In this document: one piece after another, positions 44,945 to 57,476 of the stretch
Layout of the letters: each line of letters begins with the position of its first letter
Position numbering within the stretch: position 1 is the first letter of the stretch
NCBI RefSeq assembly: GCF_048544455.1
Contig: NC_133537.1
Span: 145,120,058-145,184,057 of the forward strand
DNA length: 64,000 nucleotides
Reading direction: 5' to 3'
Source: Silene latifolia
Lineage: Eukaryota > Streptophyta > Magnoliopsida > Caryophyllales > Caryophyllaceae
Program-made: the position numbers and the translations under genes
Notes under the pieces: model-generated
Told to the model about the DNA's origin: nothing
What the model saw: only the letters and a program-made list of their open reading frames with translations
Databases searched by the model: none

Positions 44945-47900
44945 TCGGCTTAAAATTGAGGGTGAATTCAGCCCAAATATTCCGCACCTCGTCGATTTGC
45001 TCAACCGTATATGTCTTTGGGGCGTTAAGCATGAACTATATATATAGGACATCCAAAAATTTAGTTAATACGCTATATATATGACGTGTAAAGTAAAACA
45101 ATTAATAAGATGGAGATTATAATAAGCAAAGCGATGAAAATAATTGAAATGAAGAAAAAAAATACATACATTTGGGGTAATATTAATATATCTTCCTTTG
45201 ATTAGCTCCAACATATATCGACAAATATAATACCCGCATAATACGCTCCCATCAGGCTGGCGAGGACACTAAAACAAAAACCAAACCCATATACACATGT
45301 TATATCTACTCCGACCAAAAAACAGCCAAAATAAAGCCCGATGCAAAAACGACGAGAATGCAAATCGATCAAAGGCCAAAAAACAAACAGTCTTTGCACA
45401 AAAGCGACGAGAATGCAAAAATACTGATCAACCTAAAAAACAAACAGTCTTTGCACAAAAACATGCCAAAATTCTCACTGATGCAAATCGATGGCATATT
45501 AGTAGATATAATAGAAAGGACAATGTTCCATGAAACATGTGAATCAAGCAATGACAACACAAACAAGTCGTCCCTTCACAATGCCACAATTAATAGAACA
45601 TATATCTGGGATGGTAAAACTTAGATGCCAAACAATTTTTTCAACTCTACAACTCTTTCAAACTAGTATAAAATAGAAATTATCAAAGTATCATTCTAAC
45701 ATCAAAATTCTGGTGTTGGTTGCAGTCCTAACACTTTCTCTATCCAGTTGAAAATGAAATCAAGGTTTCAGTCTACTAGCTCAGATATAATTCACATCAT
45801 TAGACGGATCTGTTTGTCTTTAGAAATTTTGAACTGGGAATTTGAAATAGTACAAGTTGCTAATTAATTACTAATTACATAACACAACTACAAGTTCTAG
45901 TATAGAGTTGGTCATTTCAAACTAGTTCCACTTGTACTTTATTATGCAATATTAAGGAAGCATTACAACATCCACATGACAGTCTAACTATTAAAATATA
46001 GGGTGAATTAAACAGATTAACAACATTATTCTGTCATTCCTGTGCCTCAATGATTACCACTTATAGCGCTTACCCTACTGTTAGAGTGAGAACTCACATT
46101 CTACATCGGATAATTAGAGGAGATTTGCCATGCTCACAAGTGTCCATGCCAATTACATTAGTATTGGACCTTTTGGGTAAGTGCCTAAAACAAAACTATA
46201 AGGTCTCCGCCCAAAATGACACTTTCATTCTAATGTCGAATTATGGTGTTTGGTCATGGTCATGGTCGAACACTTCCTCTATAAAAGATATACTAATGAT
46301 ATTTATTTTTTCCTAATAAATATTGACAATATAAAAGATATACCTTAATTATTCTCCAATCAATGGTTTTGCCTCGAGCCTTGCTAGTGGATCGATAGAG
46401 TTTCTTTTCTCGAAGGCTCTGTATGTGATTTAACTAAAATAAGTCGTCATGTCAAACATAAGTCAAATCACGCACTAACATGTAATATACATGATTTACC
46501 TATTAATTATTTCCATGATAAACTTTCGAGGCTCCGTATACCCAGCAGGATCACACCAATACACAATACTTTCAGATGGATTAATTGCAGCCAACATCCA
46601 ATGATCACTTTGATTAAAAAAAGAGGACAATGAGAAAATTTCACGTAAATAGCCAGGAATAAATAAATAGAAGTTCGAAAATGGAAAGCTTTATGTATAC
46701 CTTTCGTGATAAGTCGCAAATATCGTTTTCGACCCCCGCCACATCACGTACATGTCATAGCTCTAGCTATATAATCGATCGTAAATCATCGATTATGGAT
46801 GCAAATTTAGACAACGTCTCCGGGAACAAGAATCCGTAGAAACTAGTAGACTTCATAGTATCACTTAGATCACTCAAATACCTACAACAAGAATCCAATG
46901 ACCATTTGGGATTAATGCTCTATTACTGTTGTTTAAAACACAAAATGTAGATGCATAAACTGTTTATTTGGCTCCTCTGATAGGATCTGCAGTGGCTCAA
47001 AACCATCACCAAATTGCCTATTTTACTGAAAGGAGTGGTCACTGCCAAGGATGGTAAGTGCCACATAGCGTAACTCTAACTAATGAAGTAGCCACATAGC
47101 TTATCTACAGCACGATTAGCGGTCCAATCAGGTGTTGCAGGAATCATTGTGTCCAACCATGGAGCCCGACAACTTGATTATGTCCCAAAGAACTATAATG
47201 GCCAACTATAATGGCTCGGAAGAGGTAATTCAGTTATCATGAAATAATTTCAGTTCCACTATCTCCCATTTATATACTCCACAAGAGTCGATTTGGATGC
47301 GGGTTATTCCGTAGCTTCATTTAAAAGACGTGACAGTGTGGCGCTATCAAATGCCTTTTATGTAATTTACAGGTTGTGGAAGCTGTCGAAAGGAGAATAC
47401 CTGTTTTCTTGGATGGTGGTGTTGTACATGTACTTATATTCATAGTACCCCTTCTGAGAATGCAGTTAGATGATCTGAGGTGTTGTACATGTACTTAGAC
47501 AACTCATTCCATTCCTTTCTTACTCTCAAACGTTCAACAAACAAAATAACGGTTGGCTTCCTACGGATAAAAATAGACAGAACATGGTCATTAAGAAAGC
47601 TTACCTCATAAAAATAGCAATGTGAGAGGCACCTATCTCGCCTTCGTCACACCAATGAATAAGCTCCTCGTAAGAAATCGGAGAAGTGTAGTCATCAAGG
47701 TGTAATACATGGTCATCAATCGAAACGTTAATCAGTGATCCGCTTGCCTTCAATACGCGAGCCTCGAGAAGTAAAGAATTCATCAGCGGGGTTCTCAACT
47801 TTTGCTTAAACTCACTACTAACTTCTACACCCAGAATAGTCGGGACAAGAGGTGGTGCAGACCTTTGATGATTCTTCTTCTTCTTCTTCATTACGATTTC

Positions 47901-50900
47901 CATCTTTATTATTTTTTCACAAAATAGTTAATATTTATATTAACTTATTATAAGATAATACTTCTAATTTTAAAAAAACTACAAAATTACCTTACTAGGA
48001 CTGTGAATATGATTCTGAGGCCACTGAACATATGAGTCCTTCGCATCAATCAATACTATCAAATCATCCCCAACAGGCACAGGCAACGTATCATTTTCCG
48101 ATCCAGATTGTACTTTCTTAACTTCTACTTTCTTATAACCATTAAGTAGTGATCTACCGTGAACAGTTATGAATTCCGCCTTTTTTTCCATATACATCAA
48201 GCCTGATGCCACTATCTTATTCGGATTTAGGGTAATGATAAATCACGATCTCTCCACCCCTTGAAATATTAGTAAAATCAGAACTTCAAACTCATTAGTC
48301 ACGCAAATATATTAATAAGTTTCCTTAAAATCTTAGTGATAAATCAAAAGATGATACCTCCTTCTCTTGGCTAGGTGGCTCTTCATGCGGTATCTCTTTA
48401 CGGTGTGGCTCCGGATGGGATTGCTCCTCACTCTCTTGTATTGAGATACTATGAGAACCATCCGTAGATGGACAAGCTTTCGATCCTTGAGTACTCATAG
48501 AAATTCCTTTCAGGAAGCATTCTAATAATTCTTGACTTGGCTTCTCACCACTTTGCCAAAAATGCACCATCATACTTTGCATATTTGATACTTGTGTTTG
48601 CAAAGTATTTATCTGCATGTAAGACAAAAATTCAACAAATTGGTTATGCTTAAAGTAAAATAATTTTCAAATAATAAATATTTTGAGACGGTCTTATTCT
48701 ATGTTTACATAATAAATTACCGTCTCTTTGAGACTCTACTTCTTCGGCGAGCTTTTTAGGAGCCTTCCCAAAATACTCAGTTATGCATATGCCATCAGGA
48801 ACCCCTCGCACACGGCCACCATGTTCAGGTTTGCCGATTGCCTTAGCTAGTATATCTTCTCGTCCCTTAGGCTTAAATGTACCTGCCTCCACCTCTTTTT
48901 CTAGTTCTTTCTACACCCATTCATAATATTATATTATGTAAATACATATATAGTTGTGTCAATTCCTAGAAATTAATAATTTTTGTTTTAAAAATTGAAG
49001 AACTTACAATTTTCGTAGCCACTTCCTTGTAATATTCGGTCAGGTCTCCGTTATTAGGCGTGTGACCCCTTAGCCAAGTTAAGTGCCGGTCAACTTCCTC
49101 CAATATCACTCCATTTTTGGCAAAGTCTTTTTTCTACAAAAAAAAAAAAAATTAAGAATGTCAAGAGTATAGTAAAACCTCCAGATTTAAATAAATATAA
49201 ATTATAAAGGTATGTCTAGGTGTATGTACTTACGATTTTAACTTCAATCCCACGGTAACCTGCTCGAGAGCCAACGAACCTTGTCCTATTCATACAAGCA
49301 TTCTTCTTGTTGTTTGCACTTATTTCCTTACATTTTACAACATATAAAGTAGTTAGAATAATTATATATAGCGGAAAGGCAAAGATACTGAGAAAGCACC
49401 GTGTTCTTTAGAAACAAACAAGCAGTTCATTGCAATTACAAGAAAAGATGAAATTTGGACAAAAGCAAAGATACTGAGTAACTTTAAGGCTTTGACTGGA
49501 AACAGAAGGAGGGAAGAAAAGAGGGGTGGAGGGAAAGGATAGAGGGGGAAGGGAGTCTGGTTAACTATTATATGATTTGGACATTGAACTTAGCTTACTG
49601 GATACTGCACCTTTCTGGATTCCTCTTCATGATCTGCTCCCTCCCACATGCAGACTGTCCTTAATTAAAGACGATAAAAAATCCTTTGGGTGGTAACTTT
49701 AGCTTGTATACTTGTACTTCCATACAATTTATGAGGTGCGTTTTCAGTTATGATCAAACTGTACTGTGGAGTGCTGACCTGATTAAATTTCCCTTAATTA
49801 TGTCCAACGTCTGTCTAATAAGTGCTATATATTTCAATCTGGCACCAACTCTATTTTTTCCACTTCTATTTGTATAAAAAAGGCAGGGGCCAAAAAATAG
49901 AGGCAGTTCCATTCTTCACTCCACAGTCTACATGCGTACTTATAGCATCTGGTTTAGTGCATCCAAAACAATGTTTAGCGTTCTTACAAGATTACAAGCC
50001 AACCCCATTTGTATGGCATTACAATTCCTGATGGTAATCTACAAGATTGTGCGGAAAAGATAATCCAAAACCAAAGACCTGCTGGGTAAGCTACAAGTCT
50101 GGATCAGTCTGGACCGAACTTCACAGATCGATCCGGCTAGCGATCAGTGGTGCCTAGTGTTAAACAGTTCAAACATAATAAGTGAATATTACCTTAAATG
50201 CCTGAGTAGTGTGAGATGCCACAAACACATTCCAATCCTCTGGTGTTATTGAGTCATACTTTTTGTTGGTGGTGTCCTCGTATTGCGCTTTGTCTCGTCG
50301 TATAGCCACTTACGGACTAAGGTGCATTTCCACTTTCTCCATAAATTCCCAGCCTTTATGAGACACCAATCATGTGATGCGATAACGGTGAAAGCGCCCT
50401 ACACAAATGACAAAGTTTGTCACCAGAGCCTAGTAATTTATATATCAAAAGCGCCCTACACAAAAGCTCTGGCTTGGCACAAACACAATAAGGAGAAGTT
50501 ATGTGATGGCAAGTTACTACCTCTGTACAAGCTTACCATGATGAATTTGATGTCATGAAACCGAGTATGTGATGGCAAGTTACTCTATTTAAGCTAAATG
50601 AAGTAAACAAAGACACCAGCAACAAACACAATAAGGAGAAGTTATCCTTATGTTGTCTTCCGTCTGACGTGACTTATACGCAACCATACATAACAACTGT
50701 GATAATAGATTTACCTCTAATTTTGTATCACGTGTGATAACTTCCTCAAGGGAGTATCAGCTTTATAAACCAATTAATATCCTGTGGGTAATTCGGTACC
50801 ACCAACCTCTAACAACCAGAGCATACTTCATCAGCCAAATCCATATGTGGAGTTTTGACTGTCAAGAACCGTGCTTAAGCTGTTGAACTTTGTCACATAC

Positions 50901-51686
50901 ATAACATATTTAGAAAAAAGGGCAAACAGATGAACTTAAGGACAAGAGTTGAACTCTCATTCTAATAATTTCAGCATAAAATTCAGCTGCACGCAGATGA
51001 TACTCTATGTAGCAAGTCTTGTGTATCACCAGATGAAAAATTACCTGACAAACAACTGCTGCACAGAAACAGATTGCATGCTGCTGCACAAAATTACTTG
51101 ATTTTGCTTACCATTTCAGTATTGCATAAAACAGATTGCATGCTGTGGCTGCCCTTACTCCTTAAATCTTAATTTGTTACACTTAGAGAATGGTAGAAAA
51201 AAAGTCTGAGCTATTATATATAAACTTTTTACTAGGAGTATATCAGTCTTCAGCTAACTGTTAAAAATGATATGCGACTTTCAATTAATCCTAATGAAAC
51301 TTTAAATGCTCTTGGTTTTTGACACTTACTATTTTATGCATAGAATAACCAAGTCAATTATCAGATAACCAAGACAATTACTGACCGTGATACTATCCAA
51401 AATTTCTTGCTTCGTGACATCATCCACATGGTCCCACGTTTCCACTGCGCAACTAACATGCCTCCGAGTAGTAACGCCAACCCTTGCCTACTAAACTTCC
51501 CCCGTACTTTCCTGTAGGCAATCTATGCACTTTATCCCACTCTAATTCAATTGGTTTCTTCTCCTTAAGTGCTTTTGAAACTAAGGCCAACACTGTTCGA
51601 CCCCTCTCCTTAGACCTTCTCTTCCTCTTTTTGCCTGAGTCATCAGAGTTAGTATTCTGAGTTCCTTTACACCTCTGTGAGCCCAT
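44945..51686 (-). CDS. CACTA second gene: transposase_24/DUF8039-like protein with Ulp1-type cysteine protease
   Basis: A multi-exon gene on the minus strand; borders are approximate. The start [20 protein letters not shown] (51686) is followed by a basic stretch and [15 protein letters not shown]. Further exons: [17 protein letters not shown] (about 50250), [18 protein letters not shown] (49232-49330), [15 protein letters not shown] (49017-49140), [20 protein letters not shown] (48720-48892, the plant En/Spm Ptta pattern), a coiled stretch (48325-48627), a DUF8039-like exon (47979-48212; [20 protein letters not shown]), 47601-47903, and a C48 peptidase. Its catalytic His is in HWMLAAINP (46601-46603), Asp in VYWCDPAGY (about 46555), and Gln and Cys in [19 protein letters not shown] (about 45210-45262). 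The last exon is near 44945-45040. The role may be subterminal binding plus deSUMOylation or proteolysis, by family inference. Some exons may be damaged. Confidence 0.65.
45348..45460. repeat. 57-bp tandem duplication in an intron
   Basis: Two units, each cgacgagaatgcaaa followed by acaaacagtctttgcac, lie at 45348-45403 and 45405-45460. They sit between exons of the CACTA second gene. Confidence 0.8.
45690..46280. repeat. old direct duplication
   Basis: The segments near 45690-45740 (tcattctaacatc..ggtgttgg..aacactttctctat) and 46225-46280 (tcattctaatgtc..ggtgtttgg..aacacttcctctat) are diverged copies about 530 bp apart within the CACTA. No gene. Confidence 0.4.
46984..47434 (+). pseudogene. 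captured glycolate oxidase (GOX/HAOX) fragment, introns kept
   Basis: Three exons of an FMN-dependent alpha-hydroxy-acid oxidase (peroxisomal photorespiration enzyme). Exon 1, 46984-47055: [19 protein letters not shown], including the Lys of the KGV block. The intron starts gtaagtgcc and ends ctacag (47108). Exon 2, 47109-47220: [19 protein letters not shown], with the active-site His and Arg (NHGAR), then damage. A second intron runs gtaattcag..tttacag. Exon 3, 47373-47434: RIPVFLDGG. Intron borders are retained, so capture was at DNA level. Strand is opposite to the CACTA genes; the piece lies in an intron of the second gene. Only the C-terminal middle of the enzyme is present, so it cannot be functional. 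Confidence 0.88.
49341..51385 (-). other. introns of the CACTA second gene, mostly unrecognised
   Basis: Apart from one exon near 50190-50320, no coding sequence was supported. gcgccctacacaaa is repeated at 50393 and 50452, and aacacaataaggagaagttat at about 50483 and 50622. Possible further captured host DNA, not identified. Confidence 0.35.
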
Positions 51687-51860
51687 CGATCAACCTGGCC
51701 TGCATTAACAAATTACACACTCATCAAATTCTGTAAATATATCAACATAAATAAGACGTAAATATATCAAATTCTGTAAATATATCAACATAAATATATC
51801 AAAAGCTTCTGAGACAACAGGTTAAAATAAGGGGTTGGGGGTAAAGTGGCTCAGTTATGC

Positions 51861-51900
51861 AGGTAGGTAGGTAGGTAGGTAGGTAGGTAGGTAGGTAGGT
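51861..51900. repeat. (AGGT)10 microsatellite
   Basis: Ten perfect AGGT units, followed by TGGTGTTGGT. It directly precedes the captured prohibitin fragment. Confidence 0.95.
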
Positions 51901-51933
51901 TGGTGTTGGTTAGATGTGTCCTTCCTTATAAGG

Positions 51934-52032
51934 TATGTGGTGATGAAGTCAGAGCAGGAGAAGCGCGCAGCTGTTATAAGGGCAGAAGGAGAAAGTGAGG
52001 CTGCCAAGTTGATTTCAGAGGCAACTGCATCC
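51934..52032 (+). pseudogene. captured prohibitin exon fragment
   Basis: Reads [20 protein letters not shown] followed by [11 protein letters not shown], the highly conserved C-terminal coiled-coil block of plant mitochondrial prohibitins (inner-membrane ring complex). The next family block (GLIELRRIEA) is absent; unrelated sequence follows. The fragment is uninterrupted over 33 codons. It lies between the two CACTA genes on the opposite strand. Not a working gene. Confidence 0.85.
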
Positions 52033-52307
52033 AGCACCTCCACCTTGGTGATCTTAGTAATAGATACTTCTACTCTAGGATTTCTGCTAGAAATGTTAGA
52101 AATAATATTGGCAGAATCATTGATGATGCAGGAAGGCAGTGCACAGGATTTTATAAAGCATAACTATAATAAACATAAATCATCATGACTTACTCATTTT
52201 TCAACAACACGAGGGCGTTTTCTGGAAGGGGTGTCAGTATTAATCCATATTCCTTCGTTGTGATCATCACGCGTATATAAACTCGAACTATTGACAAGAT
52301 ATACGTA

Positions 52308-55300
52308 TCATCTAAACCTCGATACATTACGATCAAAACCCTCATATACAACATCTTCATCAAAACTATCCACATCCCGCCTACTCCTTACGGATAAAAC
52401 AACTGACCAATTTTTATCTTTTGGATCGGTCACATAAAACACTTGTTTGGCTTGTGTGGCTAAAATGAAAGGATCTTCCTTATGTCCACTTTTATCAAGA
52501 TTCACCAAAGTGAATCCTAATTCATCCTTACGGACACCGGTATTAGTTTGACACCATTTGCACCAAAAAACAGGGATATCGAAATCTGTGTAATCTAACA
52601 CCCAAATCTCTTCAATAACTCCATAATAATGCATCTTACTTAAAATTGGATTCTTATCTTTTGAACTAGAAAAGTGCATGGCTTCAGCTTCTACACTTAC
52701 CCCACTATTTTGCATCGTACTCTTGTCATCTTGCTCACGAGTGTAAAAGGTGCACCCATTAATGGCATAACCACTATAAGAAGATGCATATGTATTTGGG
52801 CCGAAACAAAGCCTTCTTAATCTAGAAGAAATATAATCAGGATATTTTTGCAAGTCTTCTATCACTCGACCCTTGAACCATGCTCGAAATGTCTTGTTGT
52901 GCTCATTTCCGATCCACATCTCGGTTTTATTTCGATGCTTGTCCCTCAAGAAAACCATGTGTTCCTCAATGTACGGCTGTACCTCATCCTCGTTATGAAG
53001 GACATATGTGTGTGCTCCATGCCACTTATCAAATGCCATATCTTGACGAACATGACCCCTAAGACCTTTGCCCTTCATCCACTCACTATGTCGATTCTTA
53101 GGGATCCCAAGTATCTCAGAATTTGATAAGTGTGTATAACAATAAGAAAGTGCTTCATCGATGATGGCACGCTCGGCAATGCACCCTTCAGGACGATATC
53201 TATTAGACGTATAATCCTTATATACTTTCATCAATCTTTCAAAAGGATATTGATACCTTAAGTAAACAGGTCCTAGATACTTGATCTCTCTTACCAAATG
53301 TACGGTCAAATGAACCATGATTGTAAAAAAGGAAGGAGGAAAGTACATTTCGAATTGACAAAGAGAAGTGACAACTAAATTTTGCAAATCCTCTAACTCT
53401 CCAGGATCAATAACTTTGTTACATATGGCATTAAAGAAAAAACAGAACTTGGTTATGGCATATCGAACCTTTGTAGGTAAAATGTTACGTATGGCCACAA
53501 CTAGTAATTGTTGCATCAAAGTATGTGATCGTGAGATTTTAAACCGATAAGCTTGAGATCTCGCATTGATACGAGGCTACTAATATTCGAAGAATATCCT
53601 CTGCAGCACTTTAACACCATGCAAACATTCACAAAACTCTATTTTCTCCTTTTTTGAGAGTGTATGGGCAGCAGGAGGCAAATAAGTCCGTCCTCCCTTC
53701 TCTTGGGGCCAACTGGTCGAATTTTCATATCCACCATATCCTTCCTAGCTGCCACATTGTCTTTTGACTTATTTGGGACATTCAAAAGAGTGTTGATAAT
53801 ATTGTCACAAACATTCTTTTCGATATGCATAACATCCAAACAGTGTCTTATGGAGAGTTCCCGCCAATATGGGAGTCGTTCAAAAAGAGGAGACATCTTC
53901 TTGTATCCTCGTGATGCTAATTTAGAACCCTTCTTCCCATATGTAATTTTAATATCTTTCACCTTTTGATATACATCATGACCGCTTAATATCTTAGGAC
54001 ATGGACGATGATCAGGTTTTCCATTGAAAGCTTTTTGTTGCTTGCGATACGAATGATCTTCCTCCAAAAATTTACGGTATCCTAAGAAAGCCTGCTTTCG
54101 AGAAAACCTCAAATAAGAAGAGTCAACATCTTCTGCACACAAGGGGCACGCCTCTTTCCCATGCACAGTATGTCCACAAAGATTACCGTATGCAGGAAAA
54201 TCAGATATAGTGCATAATAACATTGCTTTCAAATTGAAAAAACTATTTTGGTACGCATCAAAGACTTCTATTCCTTCATCCCATAGTGTTCTCAAATCGT
54301 CAAGAAGGGGCGCCAAGTAAACATCTATATCATTACCCGGTTCTTTGGGACCAGAAATCAATAAGGACAGCATCAAATACTTCCTTTTCATGCACACATA
54401 TGGAGGTAAATTGTAAATAGCTAAAAGCACAGGCCAAGTGCTATGTTGACTACTTAAATTCCCAAAAGGATTCATCCGTCAAGAGAGAGTGCAAGTCGAA
54501 GATTTGGGTTCTTTCCCGAATTCGGGATACTTGGAATCAATGTGTTTCCACTCTAAACCATCAGCCGGGTGTCTCAACTTGCCATCATTAACTTTTGCAT
54601 TTTTATGCCATGTCAACAACTTTGCATCTTCCTTATTCGCAAAGAGTCGTCGCAACCTGGGTATTATCGGAAAATACCACAAAACTTTTCTTTGGGATCC
54701 TCCTCCTTCTTTTATATCGCCATTCATTACAAAATGGACAATGAGTGAAACTCTCATATTCCTTGCGATATAATATACAATCATTAGGACATGCATGAAT
54801 CTTCACATATTTCATACCAATTCCTCTAAGTATCTTCTTGGCTGCATATGTACGATTAGGAAGAACATTATCTTCTGGAAGCATGTCCTTCAATAATTCG
54901 AGGAGGTGGGTAAAACTTTTATCACTCCACCCATTTGTTGCTTTCAAATTATATAGCTTAACAACGGCTGACAATTTTGTATAATTCTTACAACTCTTAT
55001 ACAAAGGCATTTCAGCGTCTTTTAGCTTCTCTAATACAATGCTTGTGATGTCATCTAAATTAGTAACATCGGGTTCTTCATCTTCACCTAGAATGTCATC
55101 TATATCAGCGGGATCATGATCTACGTAAGGGTTATCTTCTTCAAGACCGTCCTCAATTAACCGATCTCGTAATATTTTTTCTAATTCATCATCATCAAAC
55201 TCGTCAGCGGACACAGAATTCATATCACAAGAATTCATATCCCAGTCCGAATCTTCCAGTGAGTCGATACCTTTATCTATAGGAAGACTTCCCCCCTCAA

Positions 55301-55574
55301 TCTGAGTCTCTCCCATATTTTCCTCCATTCTCTGTACCACTCTAGACTCCCCATGAAACCTCCAAAGTTTATACTTTGAATTAAATTTATGCTTTTCTAA
55401 ATGGATTTTAACATCCGAGAAGCTCATATATTTGATATTTGACACATTTCACAAGGGCATGGCATATTAGACTTGTCTTTCACATTCTTTCTAACGAATT
55501 CATAAAATTCTAAACCTAAAGGCATCATATTTAGGATCACCTCTTTTCCCATCCATCATCCACGTACGATCCAT
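52308..55574 (-). pseudogene. CACTA transposase (tnp2 family), frameshifted
   Basis: The ATG at 55574 gives MDRTWMMDGKRGDPKYDAF and CPCEMC, the transposase-associated domain. Then come an acidic linker, a Cys motif (HACPNDCILYRKEY..CPFC, about 54740-54810), the tnp2 core (MNPFGNLSSQHSTWPV to WDEG, 54240-54475; CGHTVHGKEACPLC; YWRELSIRHCLDVMHIEKNV, about 53840), DUF4218 (CNKVIDPGELEDLQN..PFERLMKVYKDYTSNR, 53180-53480) and DUF4216 (NGCTFYTREQDD..VFWCKWC, 52540-52770), ending at a stop at 52308. Frame breaks near 55445, 54720 and 54480, and three between 53690 and 53520, with a stop at about 53580, disable it. It would have bound the TIRs and cut the element. Confidence 0.85.
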
Positions 55575-56020
55575 ATTGGTCTATATAATAGAAAAAAGCA
55601 ACTAATATTACAAATATATTTAATTTGACACTATATATGGGATATGGGCACTTGCTTTAAAAACTGATAGAACGACTCTTTTGGAGCATGAAGATAGACA
55701 AACACAAAGAAGTCGCAATGAAAAGAGACTCACAAACGAGAATAGAAGTAAAATTAAGCAAAAGAGTTATGACACGATATATCATTATTTAATACAAGTA
55801 TGTGTTCTTGTCCCTTCACGGAAAGGGAAGGGTGTACTACCATAGTACCATTCTTATTTGTGTAAATTATCAAAAACTACCTTTTATATACAACTTTTTA
55901 AAATTTACTCCCTTTTAAATTTTTTTAAAAAAATTACTACCTTTAAACGCACTTTTTTTAAAAATTGCTACCAAACTTCTATTTTTGTGTTTTTGTGACG
56001 AAAATGCCCCTAATCTTTCT
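55575..56020. other. upstream region of the transposase, no gene
   Basis: AT-rich sequence upstream of the transposase ATG. The stretch 55865-55990 has several aaattactacc-like units, similar to the end motif of the MITE-like element at 9194-10102, so a small MITE remnant is possible. Confidence 0.3.
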
Positions 56021-56154
56021 AATTGGGCAGAATTGGGTCATTTTGTTTGCTTCATATCTAGAGTTTTACATGGACAAAAATTTTTGTCTATGTAATTTTT
56101 GTCTATGTAAAACTCAGGATATGAAGCAAACAAAATGACCCATTTCGCCCAATT
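56021..56154. repeat. near-perfect long inverted repeat (hairpin)
   Basis: The left arm, 56021-56080, and the right arm, 56081-56154 (reverse complement), both read AATTGGGC..GGGTCATTTTGTTTGCTTCATATC..GAGTTTTACAT.GACAAAAA with few changes. There is almost no spacer, and tttttgtctatgtaa is duplicated in the right arm. It lies between the transposase and the right part of the CACTA. Confidence 0.85.
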
Positions 56155-56549
56155 GTCGCTAAGAATAGTCTTCTTTTATTGTCGCTAACAATATTTATAG
56201 TTGTAAACAATAATGAATAATAAAGAACAAATTGTCCTAGTAGTTTTATAATAGTCATCTAAAATAATCAAGAAATATTTTTCCCCTGATATTTCTTGAT
56301 TCTTGAATGGACCTCAAATGTCAACACATAACAATTGTTACCCAAAAAAAAATGTCAATACAAAAACACTGAAAACAACTAGAAGTTCTATTAGACTTAG
56401 CCTTTGTTCTTTTAAACTTAATTTTGTTGAACTTTTTTGAACCGAACTTTTTGTTGTTGTAATGTGAGTAAATATTATTAAGATCATCAACAAAATAATG
56501 TCTAATTACATCAAAAAAGTTCAGCCAAGGACAAGATAAAAGAGCTACA

Positions 56550-56990
56550 TCATATCTCTAGCTTACTCAACCAACAATCAGTGTTCCTATTAATAGGATA
56601 CTTGATCATTTGTCTAGCTCGATTTGGTACCTGCTGCTTTATATAATACGGAATTAGTTCAGGTCTCCTAATCACCAGGTTACATCTACTATTATTTCTT
56701 TCTCTCCAAATGTAATGGTAGTAAGCCATCATGATCATCATAACCCTTTTCCTCTGAATAATGTTCATTCTGATTCTCCTGAACCTGTCATTATTTGCTG
56801 AGTTCTAATATTCAGTTGGCACCAATTCTTAACTAGCTCAATGATTCTATTACTATAGCAGCAATTGTAGAAGATGTAGTTCTGATTTTCAGGCAGTAAG
56901 CCACAACGACAGCAACTGTCATCATCACAACAGCCAATTTGCATCAGTTTGCTACTTTGCTCCTCACATTCACCCATTTGAGGCCTTTTT
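56550..56990 (-). pseudogene. LINE 3' fragment (zf-RVT region)
   Basis: The minus strand reads CCRCGLLPENQNYIFYNCCY (56765-56977) and YHYIWRERNNSRCNLVIRRP (56550-56768). This is the zf-RVT Cys pattern and the following IWRERN block of plant LINE ORF2, in two frames. Fragment only, carried inside the CACTA. Confidence 0.65.
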
Positions 56991-57066
56991 CACTTGAAAT
57001 ATTGTTCTTTATTATTCATTATTTGTTATTTGTTTTGTTGGGTTCGTAAAAGCCGCACTCAACAGA

Positions 57067-57213
57067 CAATCAAAAACCAGACTAATAGGTCCAAACCGCC
57101 TGGCATCATTAAACCAGGAGAGTGCAAGATAGGAATTATGCCTGGCTACATCCACAAACCGGGTCGTATTGGAATTGTTTCTCGATCTCGCACATTGACA
57201 TATGAAGCGGTGA
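57067..57213 (+). pseudogene. captured succinyl-CoA ligase alpha-subunit exon fragment
   Basis: Reads [20 protein letters not shown] then [18 protein letters not shown], the strongly conserved middle of mitochondrial succinate-CoA ligase alpha (TCA cycle). The preceding RLIGPN is in another frame because of a small deletion. The family SRSG is SRSR here. After EAV a donor-like GTGAGAAC follows, so an exon border is kept. Opposite strand to the transposase. Confidence 0.88.
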
Positions 57214-57389
57214 GAACACGACATTCTTTTATATGATTACAGGATCAGCTTTTGACAGCAGTATCTCATGAGTCAAGCTTGTGAAAGAAGTATCTCATGA
57301 GTCCAACTTGTGAAAGCAGTAGCAGCTCAATTGTGCCTTCTCTGAATGCGCTGTCATTTTTTTTCACCGGAGGTAATACTCATAGAACT

Positions 57390-57476
57390 AAACTTAAATT
57401 TCCTTTATTTAATGGTGATGATGTAGAGAGTTGGTTATTTAAGTGTGAACAATTTTTCTCTGTGGAAACTGTGGAT
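57390..57476 (+). pseudogene. gypsy gag N-terminal fragment
   Basis: Reads KLKFPLFNGDDVESWLFKCE and QFFSVE, the usual entry of chromovirus-type gag (K-L-x-F-P-x-F-x-G-x-D-x-E-x-W). It stops after about 29 codons. Another foreign piece in the CACTA. Confidence 0.6.

Noticed and set aside
44831-46316. Several short frames around 45-46 kb as small genes
   Set aside because: They are off-frame readings over introns and exons of the CACTA second gene.
46984-47434. A host glycolate oxidase gene
   Set aside because: Only the middle exons are present, exon 2 is frame-damaged, and no N-terminal or C-terminal exons lie nearby.
51934-52032. A working prohibitin gene
   Set aside because: Only one conserved block of 33 residues is present, with no N-terminus or following block, inside a transposon.
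57067-57213. A host succinyl-CoA ligase gene
   Set aside because: A single damaged exon fragment within the CACTA ends; flanking sequence is unrelated.
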